Of a stretch of DNA of 64,000 nt, positions 49,217 through 56,897 are shown piece by piece. A model generated the notes under the pieces. The model worked only from the letters and a program-made list of their open reading frames with translations. It did not search any database and was not told the origin of the DNA. This DNA comes from Sphaerisporangium sp040685555 (GTDB taxonomy: Bacteria; Actinomycetota; Actinomycetes; Streptosporangiales; Streptosporangiaceae), in contig NZ_JBFBIK010000019.1 of assembly GCF_040685555.1 (NCBI RefSeq), positions 1 to 64,000 of the forward strand, written 5' to 3'. Positions within the stretch are counted from its first letter, which is position 1; every line of letters begins with the position of its first letter. The position numbers and the translations under genes were made by a program.

Positions 49217-50801
49217 GGCGGGCGGCGTGCAGGCGCTCGTCCAGGGCCGCCACGCTGCGGGTGCGGTGCCACGGGCCGAGCTTCTCGCGCGTCTCCACGA
49301 CCGAGCGGACCAGGCGCGGGGAGGTGTTGTGCCCGGCCAGGCGCGCCGCCTCTCCGAGCTCCTCACACGCCTGCTCGATGTCGCGCAACTGGAGGTGGGC
49401 CTGCGCCGTCTTCAGGCGGATATAGGCGACGTTGCGGACGAAGGCGGGATCGATGCCGGCCACCGCGGTGGCGGCCACCTGGAGCGCCTGGGCCGGGTCG
49501 CCCGTGTCGAGCAGGCAGCCCGTCTTGGTCGAGAGGTACTGGCCCTCCCCGTAGAAGGGGACGAGCCGGGCGCCCGGATCGCCGGCGTCGGCTCCCTGGA
49601 GCTCCCGCTGGGCCTGGTCCACCGACCGGAAGCAGCGCGTGTGGTCCTTGCGACGCTCGCCCTTGGCGGAACGCCTGACCACGGCGGCGTACGCGCGGGC
49701 GCCGACGTCGCAGGCGTAGGCGGTCAGGAGCTTGCTGCCCGCCCGCTGGCCCCAGGCCAGGGCGCCCAGCGCGTGCTCGACCCCGAGGCGCGGATCGCCT
49801 CGCCAGGTGGCGAGCTGGCTCCAGTTGGCGAGGACCATGCTGCACATCGCGTCGTCGTCGGCCTGGTGCGCCGCGTTCCTCGCCTGCGAGTAGTAGTAGT
49901 CGGCGCCCTTGAAGTCGTTGAGGTTGAACAGCATCCACGCGTTGCAGCGGCGGATGTCGGCGAGCAGTGAGAGTAACTTCGACCGCATCGGCGCGGGCGG
50001 CCCGGCGGAGAGCAGCGAGACGACCAGGTGTTCCTGGGCGAGCACGGTGGCCACGGTGACCTGGGGTCCGAGCGCGTCCTCCTGGCGCATGCAGTGCCGC
50101 AGCACCGCGTCGATGTGGCCGATCGTCGCGTCGTCGACCCTGCTCGGACTGGCCGAGGCCATCGCCACGCGCTGCGGCTCGTCGGTGTCGAGCCGGTCGA
50201 GGACCGGCGAGGCGTAGGCGGAGGTGGCGGCCGCTCCGATCAGCGCGAGAACGTCACGTCGATTCATCTGCGTTGCCCAATCCGTGAAGGCGTGGACGAG
50301 TTGCTCGAACTCCCGATCACGCAGTTCTCCTGGAGACATCGGCCCACGGAGCGGCTGAACGGGCAAGATGCCCTTAATGTCGCTAAATGTGAGGCTAACG
50401 GTGGTAAATGCGGGCGGGATATCCCGCCTGCGGGGGACATTCGCGTTCTGGTCGCTCCCGGTGTGGTCCTCGCCGTCGACGAGGTCGCACGCCCGGCATC
50501 CGTAGATGCGGGCCAGCCGGTTGAGCCCGGCGACCGGGGGCTCGTTGCCCGTGATGGCCGGCCACGCCTCCCACGAGCCGAGCTTGCGGACGCTGAACGG
50601 CTCCGACGGCCACAGCGCCTTCCACTCGTCCACGACGCGGTCCTGCGTGAAGCGATGGGCCTCCCGGAATGCCTGCCGCGAGTTGAGCCGGTAGCGCCGC
50701 TGGTACTCCCGGGCGATCTCGGCCCACGTCGATCCCCTTTCACGAAGCTCGGCGGTAAGGCGGTCCATCTCCTCTTTGAGGCTGCGTGGCTTACGTGGCA
50801 T
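49206..50801 (-). CDS. Actinobacterial TPR-containing transcriptional regulator
   Basis: A 531-residue protein with an N-terminal helical region resembling the DNA-binding part of actinomycete XRE/TPR regulators (GSTWAEIAREYQRRYRLNSR, WEAWPAITGNEPPVAGLNRL), a middle segment MNRRDVLALIGAAATSAYAS that is common in this class, and a C-terminal TPR-like array (about 260-500) with repeated helical pairs such as AAHQADDDAMCSMVLANWSQ. GGAGGG precedes the ATG. It faces the RsbW-like ATPase gene across 295 bases in which I see no further gene. Such proteins often respond to small peptides or control development, but no ligand can be read here. Confidence 0.65.
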   Translation of the reverse strand: MPRKPRSLKEEMDRLTAELRERGSTWAEIAREYQRRYRLNSRQAFREAHRFTQDRVVDEWKALWPSEPFSVRKLGSWEAWPAITGNEPPVAGLNRLARIYGCRACDLVDGEDHTGSDQNANVPRRRDIPPAFTTVSLTFSDIKGILPVQPLRGPMSPGELRDREFEQLVHAFTDWATQMNRRDVLALIGAAATSAYASPVLDRLDTDEPQRVAMASASPSRVDDATIGHIDAVLRHCMRQEDALGPQVTVATVLAQEHLVVSLLSAGPPAPMRSKLLSLLADIRRCNAWMLFNLNDFKGADYYYSQARNAAHQADDDAMCSMVLANWSQLATWRGDPRLGVEHALGALAWGQRAGSKLLTAYACDVGARAYAAVVRRSAKGERRKDHTRCFRSVDQAQRELQGADAGDPGARLVPFYGEGQYLSTKTGCLLDTGDPAQALQVAATAVAGIDPAFVRNVAYIRLKTAQAHLQLRDIEQACEELGEAARLAGHNTSPRLVRSVVETREKLGPWHRTRSVAALDERLHAARLTA

Positions 50802-51099
50802 CGCGTACCCTCCGACCCCCGTCGATGCGTGTTGCCGACACCGAGAGTAGCCAGATCGGTGAATCGACTACGGAGGGTTGTCAGGAATCGGCGGCCAGAG
50901 CGCCGGTTTCTGACGCCACAGGGCGTCCAGGCGCGCGATCGCGCGCCCCGCCCTACAGACAGACCCCCTCCAAGCGCCTGTTGAGGCACCCGCCGCCCAC
51001 CTGAAGGTAAAGGTCCGCCCCGTTACCGGATGCCGCCCACCCGGCGCGGCGGTCACGAGGCCGAAGCATCCCCAAGCGCGAAAGGCCAGGGAGATCGTG

Positions 51100-51534
51100 A
51101 TGACCAGCATCCCATCCTGCCCCTGTGAGGCCCGCTGGGAGCTGCCCGCCGACCCGAGCGTCACGGCGAAGTGCCGCGCGATGGTCCGGGAGGCGCTCAC
51201 CGAGTGGAACCTGCACGACCTCGCCGACGACGTGGTGGTCGTCGTCACCGAGCTGCTGGGGAACGCCATCATCCACGGCGCTCCCCCCATCCACCTGGCT
51301 CTCCGAGCGGGCCCTGGCACCCTGACCGGCGCCGTCACCGACGGGGGCGACGGATGGCCCCGCGTCCGCGCCGCGGGGACGGAGCTGGAGCACGGCCGCG
51401 GCCTGCGGATCGTCAGCGCCCTCACGGACTTATGGGGCGTGGAGCCCGTCCGCACGGGAGGCGGCAAGACCATCTGGTTCACGTGCGGCGCGCGGCCGTC
51501 CGAGACATCGAGGCCGCCGCCGGAGGGTCAGTAG
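51100..51534 (+). CDS. RsbW-like anti-sigma/ATP-binding protein
   Basis: A GHKL ATPase of 144 residues of the HATPase_c_2 type found in actinomycete anti-sigma regulators. N-box VVTELLGNAIIHGAPP, G1 box VTDGGDGWPRV and G2 box EHGRGLRIVSAL are all present. It binds ATP and probably phosphorylates or sequesters a partner. An N-terminal CPC motif (SCPCEARWELP) is unusual. GTG 51097 directly precedes the ATG; AGGGAG lies just upstream. Its stop region overlaps the convergent SDR gene by 7 bases. No cognate sigma factor or antagonist is nearby; the TPR regulator opposite may be functionally linked. Confidence 0.85.
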   Translation: MTSIPSCPCEARWELPADPSVTAKCRAMVREALTEWNLHDLADDVVVVVTELLGNAIIHGAPPIHLALRAGPGTLTGAVTDGGDGWPRVRAAGTELEHGRGLRIVSALTDLWGVEPVRTGGGKTIWFTCGARPSETSRPPPEGQ

Positions 51535-52274
51535 CCCGCGCCGGTGAGCAGGCCGCCGTCGACGGTGAACTCGCTGCCGTTGCAGTAGCTGGACCGGTCG
51601 GAGGCCAGGAAGGCCACCACGTGGGAGACCTCGACCGGCTTGGCGAAGCGCTTGATCACCATGGCTTTGACGAAGGCCTCGCCGTCCATCTCGGCCAGCT
51701 CCGGATTCGCGACCATGGGGGTGTTGATGGCCCCGGGATGCACGGAGTTGACGCGGATCTTCATCCCGGCCAGCTCGCGGGCGGCCGACTTGGTCACCCC
51801 GCGCACGCCGAACTTCGAGGCCGCGTAGGCGGACATCCCCTCTGCTCCGATGAAGCCCTCGACCGAAGAGATGTTGACGATCGAGCCGCGCCCGGCGGCC
51901 TTCATGGGGTCGATCACCGACTTCACGCCGAGCCAGGTGCCCTTGAGATTCACGTCGAGGACGCGTTCGTACTCCTCCACGGTCATCTCGGCGATCCGCC
52001 GGAACCGCAGGATCCCGGCGTTGTTCACCAGCACGTCGAGCTTGCCGTAGGTGCCGGTGGCGACCGACACGGCGTGCGCCCACTCCTGCGGCCGGGTCAC
52101 GTCGTGCCGCACGTACACCGCGCCCGTCTCCTCGGCCAGCGCCTTCCCCTCGTCTTCGAGCACGTCGCCGAAGACCACCTGTGCGCCCTCCGCGAGGAAC
52201 AGGCGGACGTGGGAGGCGCCCATGCCCCGTGCCCCGCCCGTGATTAGGGCGACCTTCCCGTCGAGTATCCCCAT
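51528..52274 (-). CDS. Short-chain dehydrogenase (hydroxysteroid-dehydrogenase-like)
   Basis: Classical SDR of 248 residues. NAD-binding TGGARGMGASH, NNAGIL, catalytic Ser in VNISSVEG, Tyr-x-x-x-Lys in SAYAASKFGVRG and the C-terminal FTVDGGLLTGAGY. It resembles 3-alpha/20-beta-hydroxysteroid dehydrogenases. Last gene of the DUF35-VOC-ligase-ligase-SDR operon, following the ADP-forming ligase by 58 bases, with GGAGG before its ATG. A role in oxidising a beta-hydroxyacyl or alicyclic alcohol intermediate fits the operon. Confidence 0.88.
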   Translation of the reverse strand: MGILDGKVALITGGARGMGASHVRLFLAEGAQVVFGDVLEDEGKALAEETGAVYVRHDVTRPQEWAHAVSVATGTYGKLDVLVNNAGILRFRRIAEMTVEEYERVLDVNLKGTWLGVKSVIDPMKAAGRGSIVNISSVEGFIGAEGMSAYAASKFGVRGVTKSAARELAGMKIRVNSVHPGAINTPMVANPELAEMDGEAFVKAMVIKRFAKPVEVSHVVAFLASDRSSYCNGSEFTVDGGLLTGAGY

Positions 52275-52332
52275 GAGGTCCTCCGGAGTCCGATGTGCGG
52301 AGCCCGGCGCCGGTGGTCCGGACGCCGGTGGT

Positions 52333-54471
52333 TCAGGTCCCGATGGCCGCCTCGCCGCTCACCCATGTGCCGGGGGCGCCGGTACGGGCGCGGGCGAACC
52401 GCTTGCCCGCCGCTATGGCGACGGCCGCGCCCTCCACGGAGCGGTACACGGGGATGCCGGCCGCCGAGGCGATGGCCCGCACCTCGTCCTCGACGCCCGC
52501 GGGGGCGCACTCGCCGTTGCGGGTCACGAGCGTCACGCGGGTGCCGGGGAGCAGGGCCTGCGCCTCGGCGAGGTGCCGCGCGTAGGCGTAGAGCGGCTCG
52601 GCGGCGTCGCCGTAGGTGAAGAAGCTCTGCACGTTCACGTGCGCCACCACGTCCGGGTACGGCCGCCGCGGCACGATCGCGCCGATCGCGTCCCGGACCA
52701 GCCCGGCCGGCGCCCGGGGTCCGACGGGTATCTCCAGCGGGTTCGCCAGGGAGCTTCCGACCCCCACGCCGAGCGCCGTGAGGGCCTCCCGCGCCGGCTC
52801 GGGGAGCGGGCCGAGCGCGAGCCCGGCACCGTCGAGGACGTCGGCCGCCAGCACGTTCGCCCCGCCGCTCGGCCCGATGACCAGAACTCCCGGATCGCCC
52901 GGCACGGCGCGCGCCGCGTGGGCCTGGAAGAACGCCAGCGCGCCGATCAGGTCGTCCTGGGAGTTCACCAGGGTCGCCCCGGTCTGGTCGGCGACGGCCT
53001 GCCACACCCGCCCGTCACCGGCGAGACCCCCCGTGTGGGAGGCGGCGGCGAGCCTCCCTTGTGCGCTCCGGCCGCCGACGAGCATCGCCACCGGCATCCG
53101 CCCGCGCACCGCCATGAGCGCCTCGAACAGCGCACGGCCGCCGCGCGGATCCTCCAGGTACAGGCCGGCCGCCGAGGTCTCGGGGTCGGCCGCCAGCCAG
53201 CGCAGCAGCTCGGCGGGGGTGACGTCGGCGCAGTTGCCCACGGTCACGACCCGGCTGAACGCCAGGCCGCGGCGCTCGCCGACCTTGATGACCTCTCCGG
53301 CCAGGCCGCCGCTCTGGGAGATGACGGCCACGCTCCCCGGCGGCCCCTGCCGCCCGCCGACGAACGTCTGCCCGCCGCGCGGGCTGTACACGCCCATGCA
53401 GTTGGGGCCGAGGAGGCGCGTGCCGGCCTCGCGGGCGGCGCCGGTGAGCTCCGCCTCCAGGTCAGGACGGCCCAGCTCGCCGAACCCGCCGCTCATCACC
53501 TGGACGAACGGGATGCCCTTCGCCTGCCGTACGGCCTCGGCGCAGCGCGCGGCCGGCACGGCGACCAGGGCGTAGTCGGCGCCCGTGTCCGCCGCCGTCC
53601 GCACGGCGGGCACGCCGGCGATCTCGCCGGCCTCCGGGTGCACCGCGACAACGGGGACGCCGGTGAGCTTGTAGAACTCCAGGAACATGTTGCCGAAGTT
53701 GGGCCGGGTGCTGGACGCGCCGACCACGGCGACCTTCCTCGGCTCGAAGAGCGGGGTGAAGTCGGTGGGCACGCTCGCCCTTCTCGCCCCCTCGGGCCCG
53801 GGCACGTCCTTGCCGGACTCGCCTTCGCCCGCCGGGATGTACCGCGCGTCCACGGCGACGACCCCGCCGGCGGAGGCGATCACCGGGTTCAGCTCGAACT
53901 CGCCGAGGTCGAGATCCTCCCAGAGCCCGCCGTCACCGCCCAGCCGTACCAGGAGCTCCACCAGGGAGTCGACGTCCACGGCCGGGGCGCCGCGATGGCC
54001 CGAGAGCAGGGGGTGGCCCCGCAGCGAAGCCAGCATCTCGCGCGCGTCGGCCTCCCCGATGGGGCAGAGCCGCAGGGCGGTGTCGCGCATCACCTCGGTC
54101 CACACCCCGCCGAGCCCGGCGAGGACCACGGGCCCGAACCCGGGATCACGGACCAGCCCGGCGATCAGCTCCACGCCGGGGGCCGCCTGCTCCTCGACGA
54201 GGAACCCGTCCGGCGTGATCCCGTGCGCGGCCAGGTGCTCGCGCATTCCCTCGGCCGCGCCCGCCGCCTCCGCCGCCGACCCCAGGCCCAGCCGTACGGC
54301 TCCCGCGTCCGACTTGTGCACCAGCCCGGGGCCGTAGGCCTTCAGCACCAGCGGGGGAGCGAGCCCACCGGCGGCCTCGGCGATCTCCCGCGGAGCGACG
54401 GCCGTCACACCACTCGGGACGGCGACGCCGATGCCGCGCAGCAGGGCCTTGACCTCGTGCTCAGGGATCAC
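52333..54471 (-). CDS. ADP-forming acyl-CoA synthetase (ATP-grasp/CoA-binding fusion)
   Basis: A 712-residue single-chain acyl-CoA ligase (NDP-forming). It begins with an ATP-grasp half (VVLKAYGPGLVHKSDAGAV, FELNPVIASAGGVVAVDARY), then a CoA-binding Rossmann domain (KVAVVGASSTRPNFGNMFLE) and a succinyl-CoA-ligase-like domain with SVAVISQSGGLAGEVI and the probable phosphohistidine loop in AAASHTGGLAGD. This order (ATP-grasp first) is a permutation of the more usual CoA-binding-first proteins. Its GTG overlaps the TGA of the upstream AMP ligase. Having two mechanistically different CoA ligases in one operon is unusual. Confidence 0.85.
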   Translation of the reverse strand: MIPEHEVKALLRGIGVAVPSGVTAVAPREIAEAAGGLAPPLVLKAYGPGLVHKSDAGAVRLGLGSAAEAAGAAEGMREHLAAHGITPDGFLVEEQAAPGVELIAGLVRDPGFGPVVLAGLGGVWTEVMRDTALRLCPIGEADAREMLASLRGHPLLSGHRGAPAVDVDSLVELLVRLGGDGGLWEDLDLGEFELNPVIASAGGVVAVDARYIPAGEGESGKDVPGPEGARRASVPTDFTPLFEPRKVAVVGASSTRPNFGNMFLEFYKLTGVPVVAVHPEAGEIAGVPAVRTAADTGADYALVAVPAARCAEAVRQAKGIPFVQVMSGGFGELGRPDLEAELTGAAREAGTRLLGPNCMGVYSPRGGQTFVGGRQGPPGSVAVISQSGGLAGEVIKVGERRGLAFSRVVTVGNCADVTPAELLRWLAADPETSAAGLYLEDPRGGRALFEALMAVRGRMPVAMLVGGRSAQGRLAAASHTGGLAGDGRVWQAVADQTGATLVNSQDDLIGALAFFQAHAARAVPGDPGVLVIGPSGGANVLAADVLDGAGLALGPLPEPAREALTALGVGVGSSLANPLEIPVGPRAPAGLVRDAIGAIVPRRPYPDVVAHVNVQSFFTYGDAAEPLYAYARHLAEAQALLPGTRVTLVTRNGECAPAGVEDEVRAIASAAGIPVYRSVEGAAVAIAAGKRFARARTGAPGTWVSGEAAIGT

Positions 54472-56057
54472 GCCTGGTCCACGAGGTGCTGGTAGCGCTC
54501 GCGGATCTCCCGGCGCAGCAGCTTGCCCGGCCCGCCCGAGGCGTCCTCGAAGTGCGGCAGCTCGCCGGCGACCACGATGAGGTCGGGTCGCTGGTGCTCG
54601 GGAAGCCTCTCGGTGAGGGCGGCGGCGAGCTTCTCCGCGTCCAGGGAGTGCCCGGCCCTGGCCACCACGGCCAGGATGATCTTCTGCGGCGCCGCGTCCC
54701 GGCCCTCGGCGTGGGCGGGCACGCCCACCGCGCCCGCCTCGGCCACCTCGTCCACCGCGACGGCCGCCTCCTCCACCGTGGCGGGCTGGCTCCACTGCCC
54801 GCCCTTGAGGATGGCGTCCTCGCGGCGGCCCAGCACGGTCAGGACGCCGTCCTCGGAGACGATCCCGAGGTCGCCGCCGACGTACCAGCCGTCGCGCAGC
54901 ACCTCGGCGGTCCTGCCGGGAAGCCTGTCGTAGCCCGCCATGCGGTGCGGCCCCGCGAGGTTGATCTCACCGGCCCGCGCGACGACCCGTCCGCCGTCCG
55001 GGCCGGTGACCCGCACGGCGCAGCCCGTTCTCGCGCGGCCGGACGAGCCGAGCGGGGTGCCGCCGTCGTCCACCCGGCCGAAGCAGGTGTACGGCGCCTC
55101 GGTCTGGCCGTAGTAGCTGTAGACGCCGGCGTCCGGCAGCCGCTCCTTCATGCGGGCCAGCAGCCCGGCGGTCAGCGGCTCGCCGCCCAGCATGATCACC
55201 CGGAGCGTGGAAAGGTCGGCGCCGGCGTGGTCGTCCGAGCCGAGCAGGGCGGCGTAGAAGGAGGGGATCTGCGAGACGTGCGTGACCCGTTCCCTCGGGA
55301 CCACCCGCAGGAAGTTGGCCGGGCCCCAGTCCTGCTCCAGCACCAGGCGCATGCCGGTGTACAGGGCGGGCCCGACGATGGCGGGGAAGCCTATGCCCCA
55401 GATGATCGCGCCGGTGCCGAAGACCGACCCGGGGTCGCGCGGCACGTCCAGCCAGATCTGCGCCGTGGCCAGCGAGGAGGCGTGCGTGTGGACGACGGCC
55501 TTCGGCAGGCCGGTCGTGCCGGAGGTGTAGTAGAGCGCGAGCGGGTCGTCCCAGAACCCGCCCAGCTCCGGCTCGTCCTCGGCGGCGCCCGAGGTGAGCG
55601 CGTCGAGATCCACCACGTCAGGGTCGCCGGAGGGGCCGCCCGCCTTGATCCAGGTGGTGACTCCCGGCAGGTCGGGCCGGATCCGCGCGACCACCTGCTC
55701 CACCGTCGCGTCGTACACGAACGCCGTGCACTCGGAGTGCGCGACGACCGCCCGCAGCGTCTCCACGGGCCAGTACGGGTTGAGCGCCGAGGTGAGCGCG
55801 CCCAGCTTGGCCTGCGCGAGGTACACCTCGGCCACCTTGAGCGTTTCGTTCAGCAGCACGGCGACCCGCCGGCCCGCCTCGATCCCGGACGCCCGCAGGG
55901 CGTGGGCGCGCTGGTTGACCACCCGGTTCAGCTGGTCGTAGGTGAAGCTCTGCTCACCGCAGTACGTCAGCGCGACCCTGTCGGGGGTGCGCAGGGCGTT
56001 CGCGGTGAGCAGCGCGTATCCGTAGTTGCCGTAGGGGGTGCCATGCGGTCGCGCCAT
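54468..56057 (-). CDS. AMP-forming acyl-CoA synthetase (benzoate-CoA-ligase-like)
   Basis: ANL-family ligase of 529 residues. P-loop YYTSGTTGLPKA, A5 motif YSYYGQTEAPY, hinge region GRREDAILKGGQW and catalytic Lys in SGGPGKLLRREIRE are present, so it should be active. The tyrosine-rich A5 region and the GxGxIIWGIGFP segment resemble ligases for aromatic or short cyclic acids, but substrate is uncertain. ATG has GGAGG 8 bases upstream. It sits between the VOC gene and the ADP-forming ligase in a five-gene operon. Confidence 0.87.
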   Translation of the reverse strand: MARPHGTPYGNYGYALLTANALRTPDRVALTYCGEQSFTYDQLNRVVNQRAHALRASGIEAGRRVAVLLNETLKVAEVYLAQAKLGALTSALNPYWPVETLRAVVAHSECTAFVYDATVEQVVARIRPDLPGVTTWIKAGGPSGDPDVVDLDALTSGAAEDEPELGGFWDDPLALYYTSGTTGLPKAVVHTHASSLATAQIWLDVPRDPGSVFGTGAIIWGIGFPAIVGPALYTGMRLVLEQDWGPANFLRVVPRERVTHVSQIPSFYAALLGSDDHAGADLSTLRVIMLGGEPLTAGLLARMKERLPDAGVYSYYGQTEAPYTCFGRVDDGGTPLGSSGRARTGCAVRVTGPDGGRVVARAGEINLAGPHRMAGYDRLPGRTAEVLRDGWYVGGDLGIVSEDGVLTVLGRREDAILKGGQWSQPATVEEAAVAVDEVAEAGAVGVPAHAEGRDAAPQKIILAVVARAGHSLDAEKLAAALTERLPEHQRPDLIVVAGELPHFEDASGGPGKLLRREIRERYQHLVDQA

Positions 56058-56110
56058 GGGACGGCCTCCACAAAGTGGTGACGCTCGTGCTCGGAGGTGG
56101 GCGGCAGGGG

Positions 56111-56464
56111 TCAGAGGGCTGAATAGAGGACGAGGACGTTGCCGGAGGGGTCGCGCAGCACGGCCCTGATCTCGTGCGGGCCGGTCTCGGGACCGCTGAC
56201 CAGCTCGGCCCCCGCGGAGGTCAGGTCGCGTACGGCCTCAGCCACGTCGCCGACCTTGTACGACGGCGCGGTGACCGAGCCCGCCACCTGCTCGGCCTGG
56301 GCGGCGAGCGCGATCGTGACGCCTCCGGCGTCCAGCGCCGCGAAACGGTCGCCGTCCCGGAACTTCAGCGTCAGGCCGAGGATCTCTGAGTAGAAGGTCA
56401 CCGCCTTGTCCAGGTCGCTTACGGGGATCAGAACGTTGCCGAGCTTCTGGGCGTGCGCGCTCAC
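56111..56464 (-). CDS. VOC (glyoxalase/dioxygenase-fold) family protein
   Basis: A 117-residue protein of the vicinal-oxygen-chelate fold (KLGNVLIPVSDLDKAVTFYS, EILGLTLKFRDGDRFAALDA, and end EIRAVLRDPSGNVLVLYS). Short single-domain members include epimerases, lyases and resistance proteins. The GTG start overlaps the DUF35 stop (GTGA) and has TGGAGG 5 bases upstream; an ATG at 56476 lies inside the DUF35 gene. In an acyl-CoA operon a methylmalonyl-CoA-epimerase-like or hydratase-like role is possible, but residues do not decide it. Confidence 0.8.
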   Translation of the reverse strand: MSAHAQKLGNVLIPVSDLDKAVTFYSEILGLTLKFRDGDRFAALDAGGVTIALAAQAEQVAGSVTAPSYKVGDVAEAVRDLTSAGAELVSGPETGPHEIRAVLRDPSGNVLVLYSAL

Positions 56465-56826
56465 GCTGGCCTCCACTGGGGTAGATCGTCTTGATCGAAA
56501 GTAAGCCGGACGGGCATGCCGACGCGCACCCGCTCGGGTGCGCAGTCAACGATCCGCCCGAACGCGCGCGCACCCTCCCGGAGGTCGACCCAGGCCAGCA
56601 CGTACGGCTCGCGCCCCTGGAACGCCGGGACGAAGCTGCGGTGCACGACCGTGAAGGTGTGCACGACGGCCTCTCCGGAGACGGGCGCGAAGGAGAGGCC
56701 GGCCGACCCGCAGCGGGGGCACTCGCCGGCGGGCGGGTGCACTCGCCCGCCGCAGGCCGTGCAGGCCTGGACCACCAGCTCGTGGCGGCGGCAGGCGTCC
56801 CAGTAGGGCGAGGTCTCACCGGTCAT
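56461..56826 (-). CDS. DUF35 zinc-ribbon/OB-fold acyl-CoA-binding protein
   Basis: A 121-residue protein with an N-terminal rubredoxin-like zinc ribbon (Cys22/Cys25 and Cys36/Cys39) and a C-terminal OB fold (VVHTFTVVHRSFVPAFQGRE, PYVLAWVDLREGARAFGRIV). DUF35 proteins are partners of thiolases, HMG-CoA synthases or acyl-CoA hydratases; in steroid side-chain degradation they form complexes with thiolase-like aldolases (Ltp2-type). No thiolase gene lies in this window. First gene of its operon; the ATG is leaderless, 8 bases after TAGCTT, and the promoter carries the recurrent operator. Confidence 0.87.
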   Translation of the reverse strand: MTGETSPYWDACRRHELVVQACTACGGRVHPPAGECPRCGSAGLSFAPVSGEAVVHTFTVVHRSFVPAFQGREPYVLAWVDLREGARAFGRIVDCAPERVRVGMPVRLTFDQDDLPQWRPA

Positions 56827-56834
56827 CGCAAGCC

Positions 56835-56863
56835 AAGCTAGCGCACGCTTGGTTGACTAACAA
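56835..56863 (-). promoter_or_regulatory. Promoter and operator of the DUF35 operon
   Basis: On the minus strand TTGTTA (56863-56858), 17-bp spacer, TAGCTT (56840-56835), then 8 bases to the ATG, so leaderless. The recurrent motif CAAGCGTGCGCTAG (56851-56838) fills the spacer and overlaps the -10 box. The 14-mer is identical to the copy at 39171-39184. Confidence 0.75.
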
Positions 56864-56897
56864 GGGGCTCGCACCGGAGGTCACTCAGTGGCCGGAC

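Noticed and set aside
14117..51534. The PP2C phosphatase and RsbW-like ATPase as one partner-switching module
   Set aside because: They are about 36 kb apart with no sigma factor or antagonist gene near either, so nothing in the sequence links them.
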